A DNA stretch of 64,000 nucleotides from positions 106,001 to 170,000 of the forward strand of contig CALYLW010001192.1 of NCBI GenBank assembly GCA_944989445.1, written 5' to 3'. The DNA is from Ampullaceana balthica (lineage: Eukaryota; Mollusca; Gastropoda; Lymnaeidae). The position numbers were made by a program, and so were the translations under genes. The notes beneath the pieces were generated by a model. It ran no database searches. It saw only the letters and a list, made by a program, of their open reading frames with translations, and was not told the origin of the DNA. Shown here one piece after another: positions 1 through 12,129 of the stretch; position 1 is the first letter of the stretch; each line of letters opens with the position of its first letter.

Positions 1-124
1 GTACATCAGGTACTACCAAATGTTATGTTAATTACTGCCTAGTACATCAGGTACTACCAAAAGTAATGTTATTTCACTGCCTAGTACATCAGGTACTACC
101 AAATGTAATGTTATTTCACTGCCT
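1..124. repeat. Tandem repeat, ~41-42 bp unit, three copies, cut by the window edge
   Basis: The motif gtacatcaggtactacc starts at positions 1, 42 and 84, and each copy ends in a gcct motif. The array may continue to the left of the window. No coding sense is apparent. Confidence 0.85.
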
Positions 125-240
125 TATTCTGCTACAAATGCAGCTAATTTAAATGATGCTCAATCTTTACCTTGTGTATAATTGTCAGTGAGACAACTAG
201 TTTCTCTACCATTGCTTTAAAAAAAGTACGAGTGAAGGGC

Positions 241-510
241 TAGCCACGTAATAAACATACTTTCACAAGAAGTAAAAGAAAGCATTCAGTTCCTTTGCAA
301 TTTGAAATTTTAACAAATGACCTTAAATTTGGATTATATGTAAATGTATGTGTAACAGGTGTGGAGCCCCCTTACGCCATAGACCAATTGAAATTGCCCC
401 AGTTTTTGGGTACATTTTTAGTAGATAAAGATTTCAGCTCAATTAAGGATCAATTTCATGTTGATGCCTGGGAAGATTTGTTAGCTAGAGTGCATGTGAA
501 AAAAACATGA
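241..510 (+). CDS. Unrecognised reading frame, possible terminal exon or transposon fragment
   Basis: An open stretch follows a TAG at 241-243 and runs to TGA at 508-510, about 88 codons. It has no convincing ATG, so it would have to be a downstream exon or a remnant. Its composition is protein-like (for example GVEPPYAIDQ and FHVDAWEDLLARVHV), unlike the low-complexity frames nearby. I do not recognise the family. A hammerhead-like motif about 130 bp downstream suggests the whole block may belong to a retroelement. Function is unassigned. Confidence 0.25.
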
Positions 511-621
511 CAATCTATTTACTTGTTTGTCTTGTAACATTTTAGTCCCTACTGGGCTGCTTCGATTTCACCGCAGCTTAGTGTTTTTTTTATTATTATT
601 TCGTGTTATTCGTTTCATGTG

Positions 622-690
622 TGAACTATTTGTCCGTTGAGGAAGGCTCTTTGCCGAAACGTTCGCTGTTGTGTTACGTCTTGTCAGGCC
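622..690 (+). other. Hammerhead-ribozyme-like motif (degenerate)
   Basis: The order TTGAGGA - GGC - 5-nt loop - GCC - GAAAC is that of a hammerhead core (CUGANGA, stem II, GAAA), with T where the essential C3 is expected. A downstream CGTC could supply stem III and the cleavage-site C, but I could not find a convincing stem I. Similar gaggaaggc...gccgaaac motifs occur in Penelope-like and related retroelements (recalled family knowledge). This is probably an inactive remnant. Confidence 0.25.
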
Positions 691-990
691 TACTAATACC
701 CTGTTTTTTATATTATAAATTTACCTAACATTTTAGAAAACGGTGAGTTGAAGATGGTGCAATTTGACCATTGTCTGGAGTTGTTACATTATGATTGCGC
801 TGGATATAGATCCGGTATGAAAATTAAATCTTGATTTCTCCAGTCATGTTTGTAATTTTTTGTACTCTGTTGTACATTGCTTCATTATATAATTTGACGT
901 TTCTTCCGTTTTTTCCAATGTTTGATATTACAGATTATACACTTGATGTGTGGTTAATTTATATTTTTCTCATTCTTTATGTGTATATTT

Positions 991-1483
991 TAGGACTATT
1001 AACGATTATTTAAAATTTAATTGTTAACTTTTGAAAAATTAACGATTAAGTAATCGTTAATTTTTATTTAAGCCAAAAAATTAAAATTTATGATGTCATA
1101 AGTAACACTTATTAACCGTTCTTGTTGAAAATCTAAATAACACTGGAATGTTTCCTTTACAAGTCATCTGTTAACCAACTACTTCAACTACACAAAAAGA
1201 CGAGTGTTGACATTATTTGGTTCAAGTGATGAGCAAGTATAGTTGAAAATATAACCAGCCGAGCTGAACAATCATTCACTTGGAACTGAGGTAACTGGTA
1301 ATCACAAAACGGTCTTGGCAAGGAATGGCGTTATCTGATATCGGTCTTCATTAAGTTTCCACCATTGTAGAGGGTTAATGGATTCAGGAACTTTCATCTC
1401 CATTATGTAACGCAGTAGTTTATCAGAACAGCTGTTGTTTTAACAATTAATCTAGAAATTAATAGTTAATATCCGCAGACCTA
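991..1483. mobile_element. MITE family M1, copy a (hAT-like, TAGGRCT...AGNCCTA ends)
   Basis: This shares its body with 5376-5891 and 25530-26295: a terminal (T)AACGATTAA-rich segment, then ttgacattatttggttcaag and ataaccagccgag blocks, and an inverted terminal segment ending in cagacctag. It has no coding potential. The ends have decayed from the TAGGGCTG...CAGCCCTA form seen in copy b. Confidence 0.6.
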
Positions 1484-1991
1484 GTATATTCTATTACAAT
1501 GTAATGTACATGTTTAATTATTTTTTTTAAACTCATGTATTAAGTGCAGATTATTAAAAGAACGTTTCAATAATATTTCTATTATTTCAAAATAAATAGA
1601 GTGACTTAGTAAACAATTACATAATCACATAACCCTCCTGAAAATGGTAATGCAAAAACAATATGACGACCATGTTAGGAGTATGATAAGATTTAATATA
1701 GAACATTGTCAGCCCGTCAAATATACTCTATATAATTAATATAATATAGAGTTTCAATATTTATACAATTTACTACTTGTGATTTACCTAACAACATTAC
1801 TCTTACACCAACAAGCATATCATTCATATATTTATTTTAAAAAATTTTTAAAAGCTAAAATTAAAATGAAGGGATTATTAGTAATAGTAATATGTTAGCA
1901 TGGATTTTTAAAAAAAACTGTCCAAATACCACTTACAAGACATAGAACATAGACCTACTATAATTATACTTCATGTAAATATGTCAACACT

Positions 1992-2418
1992 GGGTCCGTC
2001 CTTAAATGTCACGCGGAAGGGGTGTCACGTGGAAGGGGTGTAACGTGGAAGGGGTGCAACGCATTGCGACGAGGAGGTGGGGGTGTTTATGAAATGTGAC
2101 GTCATATAAAAAAAAGCTTATCTTTCAATTAAAGTTCCACTTAATATTTCATTGCTTTGCAATTTATTTAATGACGTTTTAAAATCAATGGCTTTACACG
2201 TGTAATGATAATAGAGAGCAGACGTGCACTAAATACATATCTAAATGACAAAAAAGGAATTTGCAACAATCTAATTCGAAATAAGAAAATGGGGGGTGGG
2301 GGGGCGTTTTAAAGCTCTGTGACGTCATATAGGCAAAATGGGTTATCTAAGTTTTTTAAACGAGTTGGAGGGTGTAAAAATCTGCTGAAGTTGCGTGGCA
2401 TGATTTATTGACGGCCCC
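1992..2418. mobile_element. MITE family M2, short copy (GGGNCCGTC termini)
   Basis: The left end gggtccgtccttaaatg and the right end (reverse complement ggggccgtcaataaat) form imperfect terminal inverted repeats. The same termini bound the larger element at 53404-55298. Inside are about three copies of a cacgtggaaggggtg-type motif (about 2010-2060) and a G-rich stretch near 2290. Non-coding. Confidence 0.6.
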
Positions 2419-2984
2419 TATATACTAATACTATATATTTTATGATAAAAGTATTAAAAGACTAAAACCACTCAACTAAAACAAGACCTATGACTAAAAC
2501 TATTAAATCAATTTAACATTCATATAATTATTAATTAATTAGAGCTGGCAAGACAAAAATAACAACTTTAAAAAAAATAATAATACAAAATTTAAAAAAG
2601 AAAAGCTATAATAACTAGTTAATAACTACGTAAAATAAAATAGATTGTGGTAGAAATAAAAACAAAAACCGACCAATGACCAACACTAAAATTTACACAT
2701 ACGAATACGAGTTTTTAGTCAATGATATTCAACATCAAACTCAGAATATCACCTAGCAGTAGTTTTATTAACATCTAATAATAGCGGACTACCAATAGCC
2801 GACAGCCGAATGTTGCTATTACTTCCGGCTTTTGGAAGTCGAGTACCAATAACTCTCTAGAAGCTATTGGTAACTGACTACAAATAGCCGCAGCTATTAG
2901 ACAATATAATATTTTTTTAAATGCGAACCGCTGAAAATAAAATATTAGCGGGAAAAAAACCGTCACCAAAAATAACTCGCTTTG

Positions 2985-3270
2985 AACGGAATTTGAACGT
3001 CCGCGTAAAGGTGTTCAATATAGAAATGAGGTTAAATTGTTCATTCTTTGTCTCTGCATTTTCTGATTATTCAATTAACGGCACTCGGGCAAAAGGGAAA
3101 ATTACAAAAACTAACTTAAAACCATCTCCAGGGTAACAGGAACCGTCCTGCCAAATTTGGTCCCCGTCCATCATTTGGTTATTCCGTGGCTGTGTAACGA
3201 ACAGAAAGTTGAAAAGTGAAACATACCGACAAAGATACAAACAACTGAGCTTTATATATATAGATAGATA
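2985..3270 (+). repeat. Dispersed repeat R1, copy a
   Basis: The sequence recurs at 11555-11826, sharing ccgcgtaaa, aatgaggttaaatt, tgtctctgcattttct and cgtcctgccaaat. It ends in tttatatatatagat, a tail also seen at the end of the GGCCC repeat block (35.76 kb). Short frames inside are not conserved between the copies. Confidence 0.6.
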
Positions 3271-3284
3271 TTTTATATATATAT

Positions 3285-3312
3285 ATATTTATAAGTGTTA
3301 TATTATAAATAA

Positions 3313-3373
<61 letters not shown>

Positions 3374-3405
3374 TTATTTATTTATAATATAACACTTTTT
3401 TTTAC
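3285..3405. repeat. Long AT palindrome around an (AT)n tract
   Basis: The left arm aagtgttatattataaataa and its reverse complement ttatttataatataacactt flank a (TA)n core from about 3318 to 3366. The DNA could extrude a hairpin with roughly 30-bp non-microsatellite arms. Confidence 0.8.
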
Positions 3406-5375
3406 CACATGTTCCTATTCTGTAAAGTAATCAAATACTCTGAATGTGAGTGATCCATTTACTCTCTTGTTGCACATCGGGATCACGTATAAGCGCTCTT
3501 TATTATCTGACCGTATTTCCTAAAGAAATCTGAATCACTGGTGTGTATCAACCCTTTTAGTAAATAAATGTCTTATGGTTGTCCCTTTCACTTAAGTTTA
3601 ATGCTTGTTTTTATCATCTTCTCCATTTAAACTTTTTCAGGGTCACATTCTGCAGGTATGTTTTCAAATATAAAAAAAAATTCAGCAGTCCTTAAAGGTA
3701 AATAATTAATAAGTATTTGTATTTATATTTATATCAGTAGTACATTATGTTATTGGGAAAAAATGGGATTTAATAGGGAATTTTTAACAAATATAATTTT
3801 TTTTTAAAAACATTACAAGTTATTTAAAGATAAAGAAACATCTAAAATAGTTTATACATGCAGTAAAATGTATATAAATGTGTTTTTAAAGGGTTACACA
3901 TTTTGAAAACGACATATTTGGAATAATCGCGAAATTTCATTTAACAAAATAAACTGAAAATTAAGAAGTAACTACAATAGTTATAATCCCTCTAAAATTG
4001 TGTCAAGAACCTTATTCTGAAACGTTATAGGTTATCATAAGTTTTAATTGTTAGGTAATGAACACAAAAGACTAAAATATTTGTGGGGAAAAATGTAATA
4101 ATGTAATTATTTAATATTGTACAAAAACTGTCTATATTCTTGGCAATTCCTTTGCCTGAATAAGTAAAAAAAGAATTGAAACAAATATTAGTTAACATTG
4201 CATCTATCTTACAAATTAACATTTAAATAAATAAAATTAAATGAAAATTATTAGCACAGATACTTGACAAAATAAAAATAAATACATTATAGAAAGAAAG
4301 TTTTTTAAGCAAAAAATTATTTGAACAAAAACAGAATATTGAAAAAAAAATAATCTAAAGCTAAGCAAAATAGTTAACTTCTCTTACAACATTTTTAGCC
4401 AACAGAAACAAGTTTTAATTGTATAAGCCGCCTTTTATTATAAATTGTATTGTGTTTGAGCTTTTAAATGTTAATGGAATTTACCTTGAATGGTTTGTAT
4501 ACCATAAACTAGAATATCCAAACTCCAATGAAGGTTAGAGTATTAGTTTTTCATTCAAGGTAAATTCCGGAAACATTTAAATCATCATGATCAATTATAG
4601 GTTAAATCCACACACTAAATCAACATCGTTTACAAAATTTGATTTTTCACAAAGTCTAAATTTGCGTAATAGGTATCATTAAATGTTTTAGTCCCCAGAT
4701 ATTCGTCTCGCGTGTCGTTGAACAATTTCTCCTCCAGGAATTTGATGACCACACGGTCTTCTTCCAGATAGAACTTGTTGGCAAATAGATGCTTGGTCTG
4801 ACCAAGTCGATTCAGATCACCTGATTATGGACAGGATACAAAAACATTAAGCTAAATTTTATTTTCGTTAACATAATTAGGTAATATGCTCCTTTATTTT
4901 TTTGCTTTAAACTTTGAAAATTCATTCTATTTGTTTACACAATTTTTCATTTTGTAACTGAATTAACAGTACTATGTTTATAAAAAAATTGTAAACCTAT
5001 ATTAAAGTGATTTTTCTCAAAATGTTATGCTATGTTATAGGAATATAAAAGTGCCAATTGCTGAAAAAAGAAGAATATGAGTATCTGATGTCTACGAGCA
5101 ATTGTTATGTGTAAGATTTCTAGACTGGAATATTCTATTAAAATGCATAATTCTTTTAAAAATCTGCAGCCTTTGTTTTTTTTGTCAACATTTAGACATC
5201 TCAAACTAACTACATCGATGTGTGTTTAGTTACCTGTACTTTGGATACAAACTGCTCTAACCGTATGACCGGCGCAAACGCTATCATTCCCAAACCAAAC
5301 TGTGTATCTAGTCACAAAGTCCTTCATGTTGTCCGGATCACCTGTGATTATTGATTAATTAATTAATTTATATAT

Positions 5376-5891
5376 TAGGGCTGTTGACGATTAATTACAA
5401 TTTAATCGTTAACTTTTGAAAAATTAACGATTAATGAATCGTAAATTTTGATAAAGCCAAAAAATTAAAATTATGACATAATAAGTAGCACTTATGAAAC
5501 GCTCTTGTTGAAAATCTCAATAAGTCTCTTTTTATCGCATCTTTTAACCAACTACGCAAAAAGACAAGTGTGTTGACATTATTTGGTTCAAGTGATGAGC
5601 GGGTCTAATTGACAATATAACCAGCCGAGCTGAATAATCATTCACATCAAACTGAGGTAACTGGTGTGCAAGAGACGGTCTTGGCAAAGAATGACAGTAA
5701 GTCATTCAATAGCTTAAATCCAAAATAATCGTGTAATCGTTAGGAAATTTGTTATTTTTCGGCCGCTATAATTTTTTTTTGAGTTCCAAAAATGTGTAAG
5801 TGATGGTTCGATAAATCCTAACAAAATAATTTAATTGTTAAAAATTTTTAACGTTTAATCCAGAAATTAATCGTTAATTTCTGCAGCCCTA
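5376..5891. mobile_element. MITE family M1, copy b (complete, TAGGGCTG...CAGCCCTA)
   Basis: Terminal inverted repeats TAGGGCTG and CAGCCCTA enclose about 516 bp. The subterminal parts are rich in ATTAATCGTTAA-type motifs. It sits in intron 4 of GCNT copy 1 and is absent from the matching introns of copies 2 and 4, so it arrived after or during their divergence. The termini suggest the hAT superfamily; no exact 8-bp target duplication could be read in the AT-rich flanks. Confidence 0.75.
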
Positions 5892-5920
5892 TTATATAAA
5901 TATATATATATATATATATA

Positions 5921-6480
5921 CAGAGATACCTCGAGATACGAGTTTAATTCTTCCGCAACCTTACTCGTATGTCAATGTGCTCGTATATCAAAGCAATTTT
6001 CCCCAATGAAATTAATTGAGGTGCCATTAATCCGTTCCAGTCCAAAAAATCGCTACCCCTTATTGTTTTTGTTACGAGTTTTTGAATAAGAAAAATGTAT
6101 TACTAAATGAAGTGCTCAGGATCTGATTCAGCAAATCACAGTAAATCATTCATGCCTTCTCGTCTATGATGCCCTGTGTTAGTGTGTTAAGGTATCGCCT
6201 TAAATCTGCTTCTCCGTCACCCAAACCATCAGCATTTTCTCCATGTTTTAATGGAGAGAGCTCTGGAGCTTAGAAATTATTGTAACGCCCTAAGCTGGCG
6301 TTATACCCTTTATCGACTCCTTCTGTTTAAGCACTGTGCATATCGTTGAAGTACTACGCCCGTACTGCCTCACAAAGTCATTGACTCGCACACCTGGCTC
6401 ATTTTTTTCTATGATTTCACGCTTTAATTTAATAGAATTCATCTTGTTCTGAGCGCTGACCTTTCACCTCACTTTTTTCG
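5921..6480 (-). mobile_element. Tigger/pogo-type transposon fragment with decayed transposase N-terminus
   Basis: The left end (cagagataccTcgagatacg, preceded by TA) resembles Tigger/pogo termini. On the minus strand from about 6442 a frame begins MNSIKLKREIIEKN and continues with RQYGRSTSTICTVLKQKE and ITPA, then stops. This is the CENP-B/psq-type helix-turn-helix start of a TIGD-like transposase. The frame is interrupted after ITPA and homology fades by about 6150. No second terminus or DDE core is seen. It lies in intron 4 of GCNT copy 1 and is absent from the paralogous introns. Confidence 0.7.
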
Positions 6481-7319
6481 GTCACGTGGTTATAGATACA
6501 TTAACTTCACATTTAATGAAAATGTAAATAAACGCAGGTCGTGAGGGCTATTGTTCGTTAAGTTTTTTTGACTAATTTATAAGGTTGAGACAGTTAATAA
6601 TGTTTAAGTACGAATAAATAAATGAACTTAAACATGAAACATGGTGTACAGTTCTACTACTAGCTCCTACTCATGTCTCTAAGCATACACCGATGTCAAA
6701 ACTTTCCCCTTATATCCTCGTTTCCCGCGCAGGTGTTTGATTTTAGTCTCATTCCCCTTGTTTAATCTTCGACCCTAATTCCTAAATACGAATTATTGTC
6801 ATTCTTTATCCGTCACTTCCCTTACAAGCTTCACTAACAAATAACCCAGCCCAACCAACGCCAGCTAATAGTTCACCCACCAGCAATACGTGCAGATTTA
6901 GGGGTTTTCCAACGGAAATTTCAATTGGTATGCAAGTTTAGAGGTCAACTTATAATTAATTTATACGATTTATTGCGAATCTGACCATTGTATTATTATG
7001 TGGGATCTAAGGAGAGTGGGTAATGTATTAAATTGTATCTTGTATATATATAAACATATGCATAGACAAATTGCAAAATGTATACATTAGAATTTGTTAT
7101 TTATGTGTCATATAATATGTAGCTAACAATTTTGTAGTTACATATTGACCAGTGTACATTTGAAATGAATCTAGTAAATAAAAATTTCAAGATAGAATCT
7201 GTATTTACACATTTTAATTAATTTTTATTCAATTCTGAAAAAAATAGTTTTGAGTAGATTTCATTTCTTTTGCCTCTCAAGTATTAATAAAACAAAAACG
7301 TAAAAAACCAAGTTTTTCA

Positions 7320-7802
7320 CTATAAATCCTTTATGTACAAGATGTAACTAAAGGAATGTTCATTATATATAATTCGCAGCGCCAGACCATCCAGAAATAC
7401 AAAATTGCAGTTGTGTCGTAAAACATGTTTAATATAATGCGCACCGATCAGGAATATGTTTATAAAAAGAGTTGTCAATAAAATACGCACCTTATTGCGC
7501 GACAAAAAGGTTGTTCAATATAATACGCACCGCAACGCTCTATCTCAAAAAATAGCATGATACATAGGAATCAATAAAATAATCTAAAAAATCAATAATT
7601 TGATTACAGTACATGCGATCGATCTGAAATTTTGATACATTGTTTTTATTATTAGTACGAAACTGCCTGCAAAATTTCATCTCGCTAGCTTACGAGGAAG
7701 TGGATTAAAAATTGATCAAAAGTTTTGGCGACAAGCATTCAAGCAATCAAGCATTCAAGCAATCAAGGTTGCAGACACCACGAGTTAATATAAAGGATTT
7801 AA
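7320..7802. mobile_element. MITE family M3, copy a
   Basis: The ends are ataaatcctttatgt and taatataaaggattta, a degenerate inverted pair of the M3 termini (AAATCCCTTATAT). The interior shares cgatctgaaattttgata and the aaaatttcatctcgctagc-like block with the other M3 copies. It lies in intron 3 of GCNT copy 1. Confidence 0.6.
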
Positions 7803-10095
7803 AAAGAGAAAAAAAAATTCGCAACGGGTTTAAAGTATTGTCATAAAATTAGTCTCGTACCTCTGTAAGTTCCACGCACGCCCAGTTGAGGGTTAAAGTT
7901 CATAGTTGAAAAGAAAGATTCATCGGGTACTCGAATTGTTTTGGTCCAGTTTAAAACTGCTATAGCAGTCTCGTTATGGAGGATGAAATCAACAAACTCT
8001 CTGTGTTAAAAATATACCATCAAACTCAAATATATCAATATATATATATATTATATAACATATATATATATGTATTTGTAATATCAATAATTTTAATTTT
8101 ATTACTGCTTTTCGTTACAAGTAAATGTATATAATACAACATCTTTAAATATGAAGGTAATCATTAACATTATACTATTGACCATAAAGTGGTCCTCGGT
8201 CTGAGTTTAGTTTGGGGTGTAAAGATCAAATGAGACATCCATATATACCTACGTTTAAATAATTTATTTAGCTTTTGAAAGAGTTTATTTCAATAATTTT
8301 GTGTTGCCAAATCTATATAGATCTCAGTTAAATACATATGTTTCAAATAATAATCAAGAAATATTTAGTCTGTAGAAAAATAAATAAATAAGTATGTATG
8401 TATGTGAGGTATTCAAAGCGGTGTAAAAAGATCATTTGAAAATTGTGAGTGCAGCATTGGCTTTAAATATCAAATGTAATTTTGTGGTGGGGGTGGCGGC
8501 CAAAAGTATTTTTTTTATTTAAAAGGGGATGGGAGATCTTGACAAGAGTGACGTAAATGAAAAAGGAAAAAAAACAATGTTAATTTTCCTGGTAATATCA
8601 TGCTTGCCAGTGGGATTCACAGGTTTGTATATAATGACTCTTAGTAGGCCTGCAGACGCGCTGACGCTCAGCCAGTGTGTCCAACTTTATTAGGAACGAG
8701 AATCGAATTATTTATATCTTAAAATGAAGGACATAAAAGACCTGCTGGCTGTTATAAATAAAGCTCCCTTAACCGGCCTCAGACCAAATGGCGGTGGTTT
8801 CTGTTCCCATCGATTGCTGTTGGCTCTGAAGATGGAAAGCATTTATTTACTAAAAAGTTAGACTGCCTGACAATACTTTTCAGATTTAACAATTTTATAT
8901 GAAAGAAATAGTTCTAATAGATTGTATTATAAATTGTTTTTCTAACCTTACTGCATGCTGTGTCGTTTAGTTTATACGCATATAAAGATATATATGGCAA
9001 TACAAAATTTATTAAAATGTATTTGTCTTTAAATTATGAAAGCAAATAAAATTAGTTTTAAAAGATAATTTATATAATAATAAAACAAAAATAGAGGGGA
9101 AAAATAAAACAAAATGTAGTAACCATGCAATTAAAGCCAGAGAAAATAAAAACAAATGTAAACATATCTAAATTTGTAAGAACACATTTAAATTTAAGAA
9201 ATCCATTTAATTATATTTTAAATAAATTTACGTTACAAATTAAATGAAAAAATATATACATTACTCAATTAATCAAACTGTCAAGAACAACCAAAAATCA
9301 ATCTAATATGTATGTAACGATACTTTTTGGCAACGAATAATTTCCTGATCATTATGTCTCCTTTACTTTTCCCCAAACTAATGTCAGCTACTATCAAACT
9401 AAAAAAAATTATATAAAAAACCTAAATTTATATAATCAAGTATTTTTATCTTTCTTCAATCATTGTACCGTTTTATAGTTCCCTCTATATTGTTAGCTCC
9501 GTTCTAAGCCTTCAATATTTTAACCAGCTCAAAATTGGTCTTCAATGGAAACTCCTGTCCAGTCAGGTTGATGAAATATTTCCAGGGTTTATACCGCCAA
9601 AGTTCCTCCATACAAATCAGCTGTGGTTCTAATACACTAAACTGACCCCACTGAACGTTTGCTCTCTTAGCCGACAGAAAAACGTTAGAAAAACAATTCG
9701 CTATTGATGATATTGCAAGGAAAAATGTTGCTGGTGACTTTAAGTCTATATGAATACAGTAAAAATTTTGTGGTCTAAAAATAGTCCTCAATAATCGTTC
9801 CACCATTTCAGCGTTTTTATAAGCTACAAAATTCAAATGCAATAGGAAACACGTTTTCTTCGTCAGTTAATAATGACATTATATATCCTCTAGTTTGACG
9901 AAATTCTTTACAATCTCTTGTTAAGTTGATATAGGATTCATCACTGACTGACTCGTTAAACTTTGGAATGATTTTAGTCACTTCCTTTGTGTAATTCTTG
10001 TCTCCCATAAATAACCGGGAGCAGTTTACGCCTTGTACATTGTATTTACTTGAAAGATCTTTGATGCATTCCTGACTACCATTACCGCCCCACGT

Positions 10096-10953
10096 TTTTA
10101 GTCATATTAAATGAAAGTACTTCAACTTACAAGTTTTTAATTATTTTCTTCTTTTTAGTCCGCTTATAAAAACGTGTTTTTTAAAAATATTTTTTTTACT
10201 TCTATTTATTTTCTATTTTTTTCTTTTGTGTGTGTTGTATTTTGTGTGTGTGTGCATTTAAAGATATTACATCTACATTATGTGCTACATTTAAACTGCA
10301 CATTAATGTATATATTTAACCTAGTTTTGATCATATAAACCAGGATTTAGCATAAATGCATTGCATAAATTGTTAAAGTTACAAAACCAAAACAGACAAT
10401 TGTTGAGCGATGTTCATTTTCCATAATGAAGATAAAAAAACAACAACATATTATTGTCGTGTATTACTCAATGGCCGTCAATAAAAAAAAATCTTTATAG
10501 CCGGAATAATTAGCGAAGCCAAATGATAAGGTTCAAACGATCTTGAAAGGTCCCACTGTCTAAAAGAAATGTTGTCTAATTATGACAACTGGATTTAGTT
10601 ACTTGAATATAATATGCATAATTATTTGTTTAAGACGAGAAGAGAAAGAAATATTTTTTAAAAATATCTAAAGGAAAGCATTAGCATTTTATTAAAAAAA
10701 TGTTTTTTAAAAATATGCTCTATAAATTTAAATCATGTCTTTAGGTAAAGACGATTTTTGCGCACATTATTTGGCTTTAATTAGAGAATTCGTAAAACTA
10801 TACTCTCTTGATACCAGTTATTTAAACACTTAGAAAGAGAAAGCTTAATATTTCTCCCGTTCTATTAGACATGTAGAAACGAGATGATGAATTATATATA
10901 TATATATATATGTATATTTATATTTAATAATAAAAATAATTAAATAAATAAAT
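10096..10953. other. Intergenic stretch, no gene seen
   Basis: AT-rich sequence upstream of GCNT copy 1. A weak match around 10.40-10.62 kb to 50.88-51.06 kb (both with an aatggccgt...aataaaaatctt block) suggests the duplicated unit once included upstream sequence of copy 2. A (TA)n tract lies at 10893-10912. No promoter element could be assigned. Confidence 0.4.
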
Positions 10954-12126
10954 TAGGGCTCCGGAAATGAATGATTAATTGATCGTTTAGTCGTATAACA
11001 ATTAGTGGAATATCATTAATTTGATAGATTAAAATTATGATTAAAATTTAAGAAAATATTTCTAGTATGTTTTTTTCCAATTTATTAATAATGTGGATAC
11101 ATGCAGGTTACCAAGAGGACGGAAGTACCAGGTAGAGGTTAGCCATGGGACAGCAAAACCAAGTAGGGGTGGGTGCGACCTGGGGTGTTAGGTTATAATA
11201 GTGACTAGAGCGAAGTTTTATCGCTATCAAACCCGACCATAGTCCAAGGAGATGCAAAATGCAATTTTTTGAACTTGGGGAAAATATCAATGTCGTTCGT
11301 TTTAATGGCTTTAATGAAGAGGTTGTCTCACGTATCGCTCACATAGTTTTGGCTAGCTATATAAGGATATGGACTTGTTAGACCGGGGACCGGGGAGTAC
11401 TAGGCCAGGGAGCCATGAGTTGGAGAACAGGATGGCGAGATAGGAGGTCAGGGAGCCAGTGTGCCGAGTTAGTAGGAGTCTGGGTGCCATTAGGACGAAG
11501 CACTAAGAACGTAGTGACGGCCAGATGAGAAGGTGTTCTTGGCAAATAAAAGAACCGGCTTGTCCGCGTAAAATTGTTCAAAATGGAAATGAGGTTAAAT
11601 TTTTTATTCCTTGTCTCTGCATTTTCTATTTTTTTTAAATTTACGTCTTTTAGGCATAATGGACAATTACAAAAACTATACCGAAACCATAAGCAGGTTA
11701 AAAGGAAACGTCCTGCCAAATGTGGTCCATGTCCGTCACTTGGTTTTTCCGTGATTGCCGAACTTACAGTCGAACAGTTAAACAGAAAAACAGAAAAACA
11801 TACAAACACCAACTTTATATATTAGATTTATATTTGTTGTTTCTTACATACATTTCCCTCGTATTATTGTTATTTATTTAGACGTGCATACGTAAACAAA
11901 AATGTTTTTCTTCCCTATTTCTTGCATAGCAGAACGAATTTGCTGTGTTACGTCACAAACTTTGGAAGTCATGGAATTACCACGATTTTGCGAAATAATG
12001 AATCACAACTTTACGGGATCTATATATGCGTTTAAAAATTTAATGAATCTAAATTAATCGATTAATCGATTCAAATGTTTTCCCCCGATTAATCGAACAA
12101 ATTTTTTTTAATCAGTACCAGTCCTA
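10954..12126. mobile_element. MITE family M4, copy a, carrying a nested ~750-bp insert
   Basis: The ends (tagggctccgg... and ...accagtccta) and the flanking attaatcgattaatcgatt blocks match the compact copy at 47648-48084, as does the inner block gcatagcagaacgaattt. Relative to that copy, roughly 11092-11842 is extra sequence that includes dispersed repeat R1 (11555-11826). The inner reading frames at 11.38-11.82 kb lie in this insert and are not conserved. Confidence 0.65.
11555..11826 (+). repeat. Dispersed repeat R1, copy b
   Basis: Matches 2985-3270 over most of its length and ends with the same aactttatatattaga-type tail. It is nested in the M4 element. Confidence 0.6.
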
Positions 12127-12129
12127 AAA

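Larger units (their letters stand above)
4630..10095 (-). pseudogene. GCNT-like: GCNT-family glycosyltransferase copy 1, truncated pseudogene
   Basis: Exons in gene order are about 10095-9469 (5' truncated), 8825-8742, 8000-7861, 5341-5234 and 4820-4630; the stop TAA is at 4632-4630. Exon lengths and phases of exons 2-5 match intact copy 2, and they stay open with GT-AG borders. Exon 1 is broken three ways. Homology to copy 2 stops near 10095, removing the start codon and signal anchor. One extra base near 9832-9837 shifts the frame after FPIAF. A TAG at 9506-9504 replaces the Tyr codon after QILKA/KILKA. Family motifs remain: [34 protein letters not shown] and HLFANKF. Intron 4 carries a MITE, a Tigger piece and an M3 element. 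The extensive match to copy 2, introns included, implies a recent duplicate that has died. It is unlikely to make enzyme. Confidence 0.88.

Noticed and set aside
11378..11825. Overlapping 144- and 83-codon frames
   Set aside because: Lie inside a nested insertion in MITE M4; the part over repeat R1 is not conserved as protein at 2985-3270.
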